A DNA stretch of 64,000 nt from Anisakis pegreffii (Eukaryota > Nematoda > Chromadorea > Rhabditida > Anisakidae). The first letter of the stretch is position 1. Every line of letters begins with the position of its first letter. The DNA is taken from assembly GCA_035041965.1 (NCBI GenBank), contig JAPYMA010003047.1, positions 1 to 64,000 on the forward strand, read 5' to 3'. The notes below the pieces were generated by a model that searched no databases, was not told where the DNA came from, and was given only the letters and a program-made list of their open reading frames with translations. Both the position numbers and the translations under genes were made by a program. Below are positions 38,129 to 49,693 of the stretch, piece by piece.

Positions 38129-41100
38129 CTAAGCTTCTGAACCGTATCGATTTCTTTAACATCCTAAAAATAAGATGATCTGATGAGAAACGACTAGTGG
38201 AATGGAATAAGAAGAATTGTTGATGATAACCGATGCATCATATTCATCACCCTCAAACGTGCCCTTGTGATCGCGTTCTGCATCCACTTCTGCTTGCACG
38301 CCAACCTCTTTCACTATACGGGCAGTTTTCATGTTGAAATGCGTATTTTTGCCTTCACCGTGTGATTTCTTTTCCATCTATAATACGATCACAGTTGATG
38401 AGTGTGATTTGGAGTTTGCACGGGAACCCAGGATCCCGGAATTTCAGTGCTGATCCCAATCCTGGGATTTAAGCTTTGAAAAATCCCGGGATTTCGGGAT
38501 TCGATAAAACAGGTCAATTTGCGCGAATTTTGATAGTATGCTCATCTTAAAGCAAGCCTTAATCATTCCCATCTCATTCATTTACAGCCATTCTTGCTGT
38601 TTGCCCTCTATCATTGATCAGTAGCTCTGGAAATAGACGCAAATTGGACGAATGACATGATCAACGACAGCTCGATGAACTTTTACGTAACATTTCAGCG
38701 AATATTCAACTGATTATTCTGCTCTTCATTGGTTTATATCACGCTCATCTGGATGCATTTCTATGTAATAGACTAACAGAGATAATCACATTTTCTAATA
38801 AAAATAAAGATCAACAAAGTTCAATGAAATTTTGAGTCGTTTCCTCCCACAAGATTTGTTCGGCTTCAATATTCCATCTGTTAATTCAACTGCATGTTCC
38901 AAAGACCGCAAGTCTTTTTACTTCGCTATTTGGAAACGTTTTCATCCGATCGAAATATACATAAATTGTCACTGATTTCACATTTTCATAGATGTACCGT
39001 AACCTGATGGTTACGGTACATCCTTCGATTACATGTGAGATATGAATTTCATGATGTGCAAATCATCATGGGAGGAGAGTGGTCATAACGGCCTGTCAGA
39101 CCATCGAAGGTGGTAATGGAGCACCCGGGCGTGGAGGAGTTCTAATACAGCCTCATCTTAATTTGCAGATTTGCCGAATAAAAAAGTCGCGATTGTCACA
39201 GCTTTCGTGGCCCTTTTAAGAAAAAATCGAAGAAATGCAATACTTCTGCTTGTTGCTGTTGTTTGATTCTCTCCATCAATTCGATACCCTCTTTTTTCTT
39301 GATGTAATCACGTACGCTACGCACAACGCGAACGGACATATAACGTTCATCGACATTGCTCTCTTCAACGGGCTCCTTTTCATTTGACACTGCAACAAAC
39401 GGTACCCGGTCAATCCGCCTAAAGACATTTCGCCTAACGACAGTTTGCCTAAAGACACATTGCCTAACGGACAGCTTGCCTAACGGACAGTTTGCCTAAC
39501 AGACACTTTGCCTAACGGACAGCTTGCCTAACAGATAGTTTGCCTAACGGACACTTTGCCTAACGGACAGCTTGCCTAACAGATAGTTTGCCAAATGGAT
39601 ATTTTGCATAACGGATGTCAGCTTTCTAATCAGACTTTATATCCGTCTGACTCTGGAGCAAAGTTACCTCGGTTGCGCAATCCAAGAAAGCAAACCTTCT
39701 GACACCTCAGATGCATCCGCATCATTTTTTTCCGGTTGATCATTCGCAAAACCAAGTTCCTTGTATGCAGATTCACGCGGTTTCACAGTCTTCGTAGTGC
39801 TCACCGTCTTCACATAGTTCGCAGCAATGTTTGGTACTGGACGATCTTTCTGTACCTAGCAATCACATCTGTATGAAACGAAAGCATAAGACCGTCAGGC
39901 ATTCGAGTCGATGGCCCATGCAAAATAACATGAAAATCGGCTAATTTTAGAATGTTGAGCATCCTTGCAAGTATGCAAATGGATACGTGAGGATTAGAAA
40001 CGTGAGTTCGTGACCATAACGACAAGATTTTTTCGGCTCGGCTAGTTTTTTTTTGTTGACGCCTTTTTCGCCACCACGGATGATTCTGAACCGTTATTCG
40101 TTCTCTTTGCTTATCGTTCGAATAAATGAACAAATAAATAATGCTTAACTAAATAAATAAATACATAAATTGAAGGATGATATTGAGATAAATCTATGAT
40201 CTCTTGTTTATTGTTTACAGTTCGTTGTATGCCTGTCTATAGTGCTTTGCATATCGTGTATTCTCTGACCATCATCGGCAACATGTGAGCATTGTTTCGT
40301 GATCAGCTAATCCCAATGACTATGTAAGTAGCTCAGTGTAGTCAGTTTCAGTATCAGTGTCAGTACTCAGTCTCAGTGTATCAGTATCAGTTAGTGTGCT
40401 GTTAGTGAACTCAGTATCGTTACTCGCAATTATTGTACGTGAATCACGAAAGTTAAGGTACCTGCGTCTTGGTGGCAGCAGCGCCGGCCTGTGGACTTCG
40501 CTTATATCCTCCCGTCGAGCCACCAAACTGTTGGACTATATCTCGGATTGGTTTCTGCTTAGCAGCCACTTCCTTTAAAGACCACTACACTTCAGCAATT
40601 CGTAATTTTTGCTTGTTTCCATCCATCAACAGGAATCAGCGCATCGTGAAAAGGAAGCCACAACGAAATTGAGTGAGACTGAACTGACGAGAAGACTGCT
40701 ATTGCGATTGGAAAATACTTTCGTCTCTCCGGCTAGGGACAATAATGGAACGTAATTGGGGCATTCATACATTCATTCTGGCTGAGATTCTTATGCGCTT
40801 GGGTTGTAAGCCTCTCTTACCCTTCGGCTTAATCGTCACTGTTCGATCTCCAAAAATGCAACGTGATCGTGATTCTCTTATCATTTGTCAATGTTTCACA
40901 TTGTGATGGAAACTGCGACGAAAATCAACAATTAACCCAACTCAGAACAGGTTCCTAGTCAAAAATTCCTGTTAACCATCCTTTTTCCTTTCCTGACACT
41001 GTTGATTTCACCTAGGAGAAACGCTGACAAATCTGTGACAAACTGCCGAATAGTCGACTGCAACTTCAATTAATCATAAACGATTAATTCCTCAACGGTA

Positions 41101-44100
41101 GCATCCTAGTTAGCGTTCGCAGAAATTCGTATTCTGGAGTGGTTGCTTTGAAAGAATGAGTTGCATCAGCCTTGGTGCATTGATGTTACGAAATGCTCTG
41201 CACAATCGCTCATAGAGATACCATTTGTTCCTGATTTTTGTATTCGTCATAAGGACCAACTGAATATTCTGGCTGCCTCTTCTGTTCAGCATCACGTTTG
41301 TCCAGTTCATCGAGTTCCTGCGAGAGCATGATCAATAAGTGCCGTACAAATACGATATCTTGTTTCAAATTCAAAATTTTGGCAGCATTTGAGCACCTCA
41401 GTATTGGTACACTCTAGCTGCTGATGGCCTGAACGTCAACCATACGTGTAGCATGATGAGCCTGAGCCTGAACTCAAGCCTATCTCGAGTGAATCAGGAC
41501 GGAATGCGAATGAGCGTGATGTTGCACCCATCCGAAGGCTACAAATCTACAGATTGCAGCACGAAAAAGATTTCGAGAACAGACGAAACTGAGCGTACGT
41601 CCGCTAGTGTGAAAATTTCTCGAATCTTCAACTCATCAAGCCGTGTTCACCGTTACAGGAGATAATCATTGATGTTACTTACGTCTTCTTCAATTGGTTT
41701 TTCGCCGAAATCAGTGGATGGAATGTCGCTTCCACCTTGCTCGAGGGTTCCTGAATAAGATGCAACATACACATGAATGAAGCGCCATTGCAAATTGCAA
41801 TCAACGAAAAACAACAACTTATTTTATTCATTCGAACAGATGATGCTAAGTGGGAACCGGAGTCTGAATTTTGACTACACTCGTGGAATTTAGACGTACT
41901 CTAATCATTCAGTGGGACATTTCCTCCTGGTGGTAAACTTGTGACCGAAACGCGAAACCAATAAGCCGACGCAGATGCCGTTAAAAAATGAGAATACCGA
42001 AAATAACGCGGCTACAGCTTAGTGCGGTGGCCAGAAGCAATGAAAATCTGATCTTCGGGTTTTGGGGAAGGCCAGCCAACAGAACGTTCCATTCTTCTGG
42101 GAGAATCTGATCACTCATAACGAAGCACATTGCGTTAATGTAATGAGTAGACTTACGCTTGAAAACAACGAATTGTTTGCGCGTGCTCAATATTACTGCT
42201 TTTTTTGGGTGGGAGGGGAGGGGGCAGAAGCCATCGTGGAGCCAAAGCGATGCATATCGGCGCATTTGGAGTGGCGATACTTGAATTAGTGATCGATAAG
42301 AATCAACTGTTTGTCATAGACTTAGTGTGTCGTTTTAGTTTCTATCCACGAACCTGTTCTGATGGACTGCTTCGATTCCGACGGCACGTTTTCGTTCAGC
42401 TTGTCGCCAGCAAAAATTTGGGCACATACGTCGCTGGTGTTACTTGTCTTGCACTTAATTTCGAACATTTTGATGTGAGTTTGTAGACAGACAATTGTAA
42501 GATTATGTGTGTTCAAAGAAGATTATTTGCTGAATTCATATTGTTGATTTTTCTTTTGAGAGCGAAATTCCCATAGGTTTTGCTCAAGCAGTAAATACGG
42601 ACACTGCCGTTCAGTCTATAACCGACATTGAAAACTCATAGAAAAGCTGCTGTATCAACTGGGTTTGAAGCCTTTTCAGCAGCAAAGACGTCTATCAACA
42701 ATTCATCAGCGGTGTTTGAGGCGGAATAATATCGTTCGTTGCTTACCTCGCCAAGACTGCTTTCGTAGACTTTTGGTGAGTTCGAGAAAACAGGCGTTTC
42801 TTCCTCTGATAAATTGGTACCCTTATGTGCCTCTTCCCCAATTTCCGTATTCTTACTCTCCAAATCCTCATCTTTGAACAGTTTCTCAATGATCTGAAAT
42901 CAGAATGCCACAATCATCGGCTCGTTGTACCGTCAATCGATTTCTATTCCAAAACGATAGCAGTTTTATCGGGCACTTGCACTCTTTCCAGTGGAAAAAG
43001 TTTTTCTTTAGACAGCTCTTTGATCACGATTATGACGATTTGCTGCTGCTTTCGATGTCTCAACAGTGAGCATGCTGACAATGAGAAGGACACGAAAATT
43101 TGTCAACGATATCGTTTCCACACCAGCTATCTTCACCGCTTTTGCATTTAGTTCTACAGCACAGAGACCACACTGAACTTTCATACGAACTGATATTTAG
43201 TTTCATTCATGGCACACTTTCAGTTAACAGATAAGCAACAAACAGCATAGTAAAACGTCAACAAAACACACTGATAATGTGACTCATAATGAATTTCAAT
43301 CGCTACTGCATTGTTTTGTTTTTTGTTTTTTGAATGATCGAATCGTTCAAAATTGTTAACCATTATCATAGGCTCCTATTAAGAGCGTACTGTGATGTTT
43401 TGCAAATGTATGTCATTAAAAAACATTCGATGATCACTTCATCAACTCGATGTTCGATGATCGCTGTGCACTTTTGATTTATCACTTTTGATTTATTTGG
43501 AATCTTAAAGTTCAAATTTTCCTCCTCACTACCTTTCTTAGCGCAAAACTGACGTTACTCCATGAGTGCACAAGTATTTTTATTAACCTCGAAATTTCTG
43601 CTGCTGCTTGTTCTTTCGTTCAGTTGCGCAAGTTTAATCGCATAACGAACCCCACATGAATCTATAGTGAAACTGGATGGACTGAACATATCATTGATTC
43701 CAGTGTTGTGATTAATTTTACTATCATATTCTGATCAGCACTTGGAGGCGTTTTTATGTAGGTTCTATTCTAGACATCGCGCCTCATGTTCCTCCTAAAG
43801 TCTCTCGATTGTTAAGCCTTAAGCAACTTTCGATTTTTCGATCAATGACATTCCTGATCCGACGTTGTCATCGTCGAATACATCTTATCAGCACAATTGT
43901 TCGTTGCTCGTTATTTGCACATTAAACGCATCTTACTTATGTACAAACACAAATCGAAAAGCAGAGTACATCAGCATAAATGTACAGAGTGCTTTTGCTG
44001 ATAAATTGATTAGCACTATATGAACACTACAGGTAGTCTGGAGTAGGAATTGCTCGAAACTAAACCCTTTTTTGAATATCTCTTGAATTCAGATATTCTT

Positions 44101-45819
44101 GTGTGTTTATCTCTTTGAGATCAAACTTTGTCAAAGATTTTCGACCGACACGTTCTGATATCGAACTCACGCCCTCTGAACAGATCAATCGAATCGAACT
44201 CACGCCCTCTGAACAGATCAATCGAATCGAACTCACGCCCTCTGAACAGATCAATCGAATCGAACTCACGCCCTCTGAACAGATCGAATCCTCAAAGCCC
44301 AGCGGGCACACCACTACACTATCGGCCCATTGCACGATGTTTCATATTTGATTCAAGTACTATCTCTTTTAGTACAATCATCATTCTATGCTAGCTTTTG
44401 GCGCTAGTCGCAATAATATTGCTTGGATACGCTTCGTTTAGTTAGGAGAATACAAGCAAGGAACGATCAGTTAAAGGTTTGCTTTGCATGCAAAGGCGTG
44501 AATGACAGGGACGTGGCTGTTTGCTAGAGGCATAAAGAGGATGATATTTCGAGAAATACGAAATAATTCAATTCTCATAGTTTCTATGGTTTTGCACACA
44601 TTTTCGAAGTAATGCTTGACGAAACAGAATGAACGCAGCACCAAAACGATTAGCAGTTCTGGACAAAGAGCCAAAATTTGTGGAGAGCATATGCTCGAGT
44701 CTAAATCTTTCCGTCCACCTACCTCACTCGGTGTTTTTTCTGAGTGATGATCGTCACCTTTACTGCCGCTGTATTGGTCGGAATGTTGATCTTGATCTGT
44801 TCCAAAACGTTGCTTGAACTCATCGATGACCAAATCGTTGACGGACGTTTGCTGTGGAGCAGCATTAATCGACGACTCCTCACTGTGATCCTTCAATCGA
44901 ACTTCTTTTTCAATCTGTTAGAGCATAATTGGTTTCGCAGCCGAGTGGAGACTATGATGAGTTCATCTCTCGCCCAATTGACTGCATTTCTAGTGAACGG
45001 TAACTAAGAATGGTTCAGTTTCGTCCTAGAGAACTGCAGGAAAATCGACAAAGTCTAAATTCCTTCTCTTTAACGTAGAATTTTCTGTAGTCCGCTGCAC
45101 TAGGCGATTCTGGCCCGTGATCATGTGCAAAAATAAGGTGAAATCACAAAATTCATGGCAAGTAATGCAAAAGTATTGAATTGCTAACGCAATGACGAGA
45201 TAACGCTGAATGTGAATGCACTTAATTGATTAATCACGAAGTAACAACCTGTTGCATTGCACTGTGCATTGAAGCCGCATCTCCGATGCTTTCGGGTTTG
45301 GAAAATTGTGACTTATATTCGTCAATAACTTTATCCAGTTGATCGTTTCGAAGCGCATGAAATGCTTTATTGCCTTTCCGATGTTCCTTGTGTTTTACGT
45401 CTTTTGCCTGAAACATTTTTAGCCAAAAATGATTCCGTTCAATCACATTGATAACAAAGTGCTTGAGTGGGAGATTAAGTAATGACTGGAATAGATAAAA
45501 TGACAACATCTTTCACCTCATCATCAACAAGCGTATCATCACTGCTGTGCTCATCGCTTTCTTCATGCTCAGAACGCTTCGATTCGGTTCTTGATTTGGT
45601 TTCGCTCTCATCATCTTTACCGATGGTATCACTTCTGTGGCTGTCACGCTCAGAGGCAGCTGAGCGCTTCGATTCGGTTCTCGATCTGGTTTCGCTTTCA
45701 TCACCTTTGCCAACCGTGTCACCTCTTTCAGATTTGCCAGGCACGAAATCGTTCGAAGCCGACACACTTCGCTCGTCGTCGCTTTCGTGACCTTTCGAGT
45801 CCGCCTCCAGATCCGTCAT
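38129..45819 (-). CDS. Unrecognised acidic, low-complexity protein, about 12 exons
   Basis: Exons in transcript order are 45517-45819, 45249-45407, 44723-44914, 42747-42893, about 42354-42453, 41683-41750, 41222-41317, 40462-40572, 39696-39855, 39244-39389, 38251-38377 and a possible 8-base last exon at 38129-38136. Phases agree throughout and give about 538 aa. The N-terminus is Ser/Glu/Asp/Arg-rich with two near-copies of a block ending SETRSRTESKRS. Exons 2 and 3 share the motif VIDE(Y/F)K..F, which suggests exon duplication. Later exons are charged and probably helical (ELDELDKRDAEQKRQ; DYIKKKEGIELMERIKQQQQ). There is no signal peptide, membrane segment or known catalytic motif. The ATG follows a CTCACAG acceptor by 11 bases. 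The exon 5 acceptor and the last exon are uncertain. It may be an intracellular scaffold or phosphoprotein; function unknown. Confidence 0.72.
38390..38515. repeat. GGGATCCC-type palindromic repeat
   Basis: Several copies of inverted and direct GGGATTT/AATCCC words occur here (AGGATCCCGGAATTTC, CAATCCTGGGATTT, AAATCCCGGGATTTCGGGATT). It lies in or just outside an intron end of the acidic gene (between 38377 and 39244). No second copy was seen. Confidence 0.4.
38991..39022. repeat. Perfect short hairpin, 14-bp arms
   Basis: GATGTACCGTAACC (38991-39004) and its exact complement (39009-39022) flank a TGAT loop. It is intronic in the acidic gene. It could be a transposon footprint; it is too short for a microRNA precursor. 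Confidence 0.7.
39070..39137 (-). repeat. Dispersed repeat family C, fragment 7
   Basis: Only the right end of the repeat is present: GGAGAGTGGTCATAACGGCC...TGGTAATGGAGCACCCGGGCG. It is intronic in the acidic gene. Confidence 0.5.
39416..39615. repeat. 16-bp minisatellite containing the GCCTAA telomere hexamer
   Basis: About 12-13 tandem units of GCCTAACGGACAGCTT, with variants such as GCCTAACAGATAGTTT, fill about 200 of the 306 bp of intron 9 of the acidic gene. Every good unit begins GCCTAA, the complement of the nematode telomere repeat TTAGGC. Confidence 0.85.
44052..44412 (-). mobile_element. tRNA-like SINE, family S2, copy b with a 33-bp expansion
   Basis: The copy reads, on the minus strand, from CGACTAGCGCC through TGGGCCGATAGTGTAGTGGTG (box A-like) to a body ending in GTTTCGAGC. 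The segment holding box B (complement of TCGAACTCACGCC) is repeated four times in tandem as a 33-bp unit between about 44163 and 44285. It is intronic in the acidic gene, between exons 3 and 4, and the repeats keep frames open in all phases by chance. Confidence 0.65.
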
Positions 45820-46779
45820 CTTTTCAAGTCCTGTGAGGATTTCAAGTCATAGATAAACTCATGAGAAAAACAAGAAAACTGAAAGAATACACGAGCAGCG
45901 AACCACTGGGAAAAAATATACTGAGAATCTGACGAGTATCATTCACGCCATCGTGAACTGAGAAGAATTGAATTGGTGACCGGCAGCCATAAGGGCTCAG
46001 CAGTTGCTCATTCCACCGAACGGATGTCTGATATTACTGCGAGATTCTTGTTGGCTCTCAGTCCTAAGCACCGGTTGAAGACTGGCAATGAAAAATAGAT
46101 CGGGCTGCTTAGGGAAAAAGATTCCACTTTAACAACTGCAACTCGAGGACATATGCGTTAATTGTTGGAATTCAGTTCAACCCCTTTGCATACGTGGATG
46201 GAACAGTGAAACGAGCCGTTGAGTAGACCAATGAGCATTTGATAACGATGTAATCAGGAGAAATGGCGATATGTAATGTGTCGAACAATCACAATGATGC
46301 AATCACAACGCAAAAGCTGAACAGCTCGGATTGAAAGAGGGCGTTTTGCTTGGCATTCGCTTGCGATGATAAGGAACACTATCAAAAAGGCATACATGAT
46401 CATCGTTTGATTAACGTTTGAGAACAATAAATGCACTGATAAACTGTTGTTTAATGATGTTCGCGAGATGCAAACATTTTTAATATTTTGATAAGCTTTT
46501 GCTTAATTTTTTTTTCTGTTGTTAATCCTAGTGAAATGTAGTGAATGCTTAAAATTGCCATAGCATAGATTCATAGTACATGATGATATTTTGACATCGT
46601 TGAAAAGACACTTGATTATCTGAACAAGCCGCACAATATGCACGCCATTTCAATACTCACCAGCACATCGCCTTATTCCTTTTGTATTTTAGTGCTCCGT
46701 CTGGGTATTGGATTTTGCCTCGAGTCTATCCTGCTTGAGCAATTCCTGAACGCAGATTTGACTGAGAACAGAGCAGACA

Positions 46780-47010
46780 ATTAGATAATAGATACGAGCC
46801 AAATTATAGCCTTGCTCAGGCTCACAACATCAATGATATTGGTACACCACTCGGTTTCAAGCAAAACTTTCCTTTGCGAACGGGAATCGAACCCGTGTCG
46901 CACAGGTAGAGACCCTACCGCTAAGTGGTACGTCGCGGATTCAATTCCCGTTGGCGGAGGAAAGTTTAGCTGGAAACCGAGTGGCGCGCCAATATCATTG
47001 AGATCAGAGC
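46780..47010. mobile_element. S1 SINE pair in head-to-head fold-back
   Basis: A left arm (46831-46895, minus-oriented S1 sequence) and a right arm (46936-47000, plus-oriented) are inverted copies about 65 bp long around a 40-bp spacer derived from tRNA-like sequence. Each arm has a box B-like motif (GGGAATCGAACCCG on the left, CGGATTCAATTCCC on the right). The left flank (46780-46830) matches the S1 body at 7531-7585. Confidence 0.65.
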
Positions 47011-47804
47011 ATTCAGATGCCCCACACACTAACGTTTACCTCTGCTCTCGAATCTTTCACTGAAGCTCGATGTTCTCAACGGTCGTTGTGTGTGTATGTG
47101 CTGCAGACATGATTTAGGGAAAATTTTACGTTATAGAAACAAATTCTATGCACTTTTTCTACAGCGGAATGCAGGAAGCCCAAGTGTTTCAGCTATAAAA
47201 CGACACCTTCATCAAGAACGCTTCAGCTGAACGGCACTTGTACGTGGTCCGTCCGATCGAATTGTGTCTAATTCCGTTCTCACTCATGCATCTGAATGAA
47301 ACCGGAATAATTTTGATGAAAGCAAATGTAATTTGAATAAAATTAAAGCTGCTTGTACTTTGTACTTTCAATAGTAAGCAATTGCACCTTCAATCCAGAG
47401 ACGGTAAGATTCGCTCAGTGTCAAAGTAGACTTGCGTATTACTTTTTTGTTGGCATGATTGTGCCTTTACGAGTTTCGGATGAACTTTAATGGCGACATT
47501 ATTCGAGAATGGGTGGAGAGAACGTAACGTCAAAAGCATCGACACGTAAGCAGAACAGGAAATAGCTTGCCATCGCCCTTTGAAGAGCTCTAAATGAACA
47601 TCACTTGCAGATGGATAGAATTTATGGATGCAGCAGTTTGTTCGGGTCTGCTCAACAAAGAAAACAATCTCTGATCAATATCGAGTGACGAAATCTCCCA
47701 CAATTCAGGCGGCCCCAGCGTTGAGTTGAACCTTCGGACCCGGATCGCTTCAATAATATTTGACTTTATTCCAACCCGGGTTCGATTCATTTTCAGAGAG
47801 ATCT

Positions 47805-48310
47805 CCTTGGAAAAGCAGAAAAGAGATTCTGCTCAATCGAATGATGTACAAACTTGAATATGTTTCCGGGCAAATTTGCGAAGACGGTAGGCTTGAATGT
47901 ACCTATAACTCTATAGTAATGCATAATATGCCTTGATCTATAGTGATCAAATGCATATCAATGAGCACCTCAGCGCCAGTTCAGATAGCTTTAATCAAAT
48001 AGCTATAGCTCATCAACTAAGCAAAATCGCCCGACAAAATATATATTTTTCTGAATGCGGAGATTCTGCTCGATCGACTGGTGTGAAGGAATTGATATGT
48101 TACTGGTCAAAGCTGAGGGTACGGTAGGATTGAATGTGCCAACCCCTATAGCACCAGAAAAATAGCTATATCCCCTCGCTGAGGCGGAATTTTCCCATGA
48201 GCTTTTCATTTTTAGAAAGCAGAGATTCTGCTCAATCGAATGATGTACAAACTTGAATATGTTTCCGGGCAAACTTGAGAAGACGGTAGGCTTGAATGTA
48301 CTTGAATGTT
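47805..48310. repeat. Three local direct repeats
   Basis: A segment reading GAGATTCTGCTCAATCGAATGATG...GACGGTAGGCTTGAATGTA occurs at about 47824-47901 and 48225-48300 almost unchanged, and in diverged form at about 48059-48137. The family is unknown. The right copy ends exactly where mariner similarity starts. Confidence 0.65.
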
Positions 48311-48831
48311 CATCAGTGCTGGCCTTACTCTCAACAACTGGACCCTTGCCACCTCAAGTGTTTGAGAGTAGTATTCGGCGTTAATGTTTTGCCCACGTTC
48401 AAGGAATTCGAAATGCACAACACCGGTGATACACCAGTAAACGGTGAGGATCATTTTTCGGGGGTGCAGTGTCGGTTTCGGCAGCATTTTTGGTGGATCA
48501 CCTACGTCCAGCCATTGAGCTGACCTCCGCCGATTATCGTATTCAATCCACTTTTCATCCACGGTAACAATTCCTCCAAGGAATGGATCGCCGTTGTTTC
48601 TGAGCAACAATGAAGAACAAATTTCCAAACGTCCAAATTGCTGCGCTTCATCCGGCTCGCGTGGAACCCACCGATCCAACTTCTTGACCTTCCCAATCTG
48701 CCGCAAATGGGTTGAGACAGTTTTTTGGCGGACATCAAGTTGTCTGCCATCTGCAACTGCGACTGAGTGAGGTCCGACACCACCATTTCTTTCAGTTCGT
48801 TGTTGTTGATGTCGGAAGGGCGACCTGATTC
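48300..48831 (-). pseudogene. Truncated mariner transposase
   Basis: Fragments of a mariner transposase are read on the minus strand. SGRPSDINNNELKE (about 48831-48790) is followed after a frame change by QIGKVKKLDRWVPREPDE, CSSLLLRNN, VTVDEKWI (around the first catalytic Asp) and YDNRRRSAQWLD. The N-terminal DNA-binding part and the C-terminal half with the other two catalytic Asp residues are absent. No terminal inverted repeats were found. It cannot transpose. Confidence 0.9.
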
Positions 48832-49126
48832 AGTGTAATAATACCAATGTTGAAAACATTAATAACTCAACGACGAACCATTCAATAATTTATCTTCTTA
48901 TATCATCGACTAATGAGAAGAAACCAAATTTCCGCATAATATAACACGACAAAACAACAGCTCAATTTCGTCACAAATGTCTAACTAAAAAAATTTTCTT
49001 TCAAATTAAAGACGGCAGAAGAACGCAATGCCATCCATACTACAAACAGCTGGGTTTAGCGAACACACTCTAAACTCCATCATCCATAATATATTATAAA
49101 CTAGAAACACAAAACTACAATGTTCA

Positions 49127-49693
49127 TCAGTCATGTGGCTGAATATGCGCTCTAGCCAATGCCACGTTTGCGACTTCAATCTTGTGCTGTTTCTTCTCCT
49201 GCTTCAGTGCCAAAGCCTTTCGGTTCTGATTCCACCTGAACGCGAAATAAATGGCGATATATGAGGCGATAGCAGCTCGGAAGATATTCACGCGACCTGA
49301 ATTTTGTTCAATCGTTTACAGATGTTGCTTAAGAGTTACTGATCGGTCTCTTATAAAAATTCATTGAGCACAACTTTGCCAGCAATACACTAACGTATCT
49401 TGATATCGTTTCGGTACGAATCAAATTTGCTAACCATTAGTGGGAAGACACCAGTGGAGTACTATTAATAACTTTTAGTTATTAATAGTACTCCACTTCT
49501 TTATCAGTGAATACATTTATCATTACTATCATTATTATTATCATTATTGCTATTATTACTAGTACTACTATTATTACTATTGTAGAAACCCACCAAAATG
49601 CTCATGTGGGTTCATATAAGCCCGTTTCACTTCCGTTACTTTCTGGAACATCCCTCTCAACGAAGTTAGCGCAGCGTCCATATTCATATTCAT
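49127..49693 (-). CDS. Small single-pass membrane protein, 2 exons (mitochondrial-like)
   Basis: Exon 1 (49594-49693) and exon 2 (49127-49296) join in phase 1 to 89 codons plus TGA. The chain has a short N-terminal region without acidic clusters (MNMNMDAALTSLRGMFQK), then FGRVNIFRAAIASYIAIYF with one hydrophobic helix at about residues 38-54, then a highly charged tail (RWNQNRKALALKQEKKQHK). Small proteins of this plan are common among accessory subunits of mitochondrial ATP synthase and respiratory complexes. The GR.N.....A......YF segment weakly recalls ATP synthase subunit k (DAPIT), but I am not sure. The intron carries a perfect 21-bp-arm hairpin. A CTACAG acceptor lies about 30 bases before the ATG. 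Confidence 0.7.
49453..49497. repeat. Perfect hairpin, 21-bp arms, 3-base loop
   Basis: AGTGGAGTACTATTAATAAC... (49453-49473) is followed by TTT and its exact complement (49477-49497). It is inside the intron of the small membrane-protein gene. Confidence 0.85.

Larger units (their letters stand above)
45820..49126. other. Intergenic, repeats and a dead mariner
   Basis: Between the start of the acidic gene and the end of the small membrane-protein gene lie an inverted pair of S1 SINEs (46780-47010), a local direct-repeat cluster (47805-48310) and a truncated mariner (48300-48831). No other gene is supported. The promoter of the acidic gene must lie right of 45830. Confidence 0.5.

Noticed and set aside
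44103..44394. Open frames with an 11-aa repeat (IELTPSEQINR)
   Set aside because: They come from the 33-bp expansion in SINE S2b and are open in several frames and both strands.
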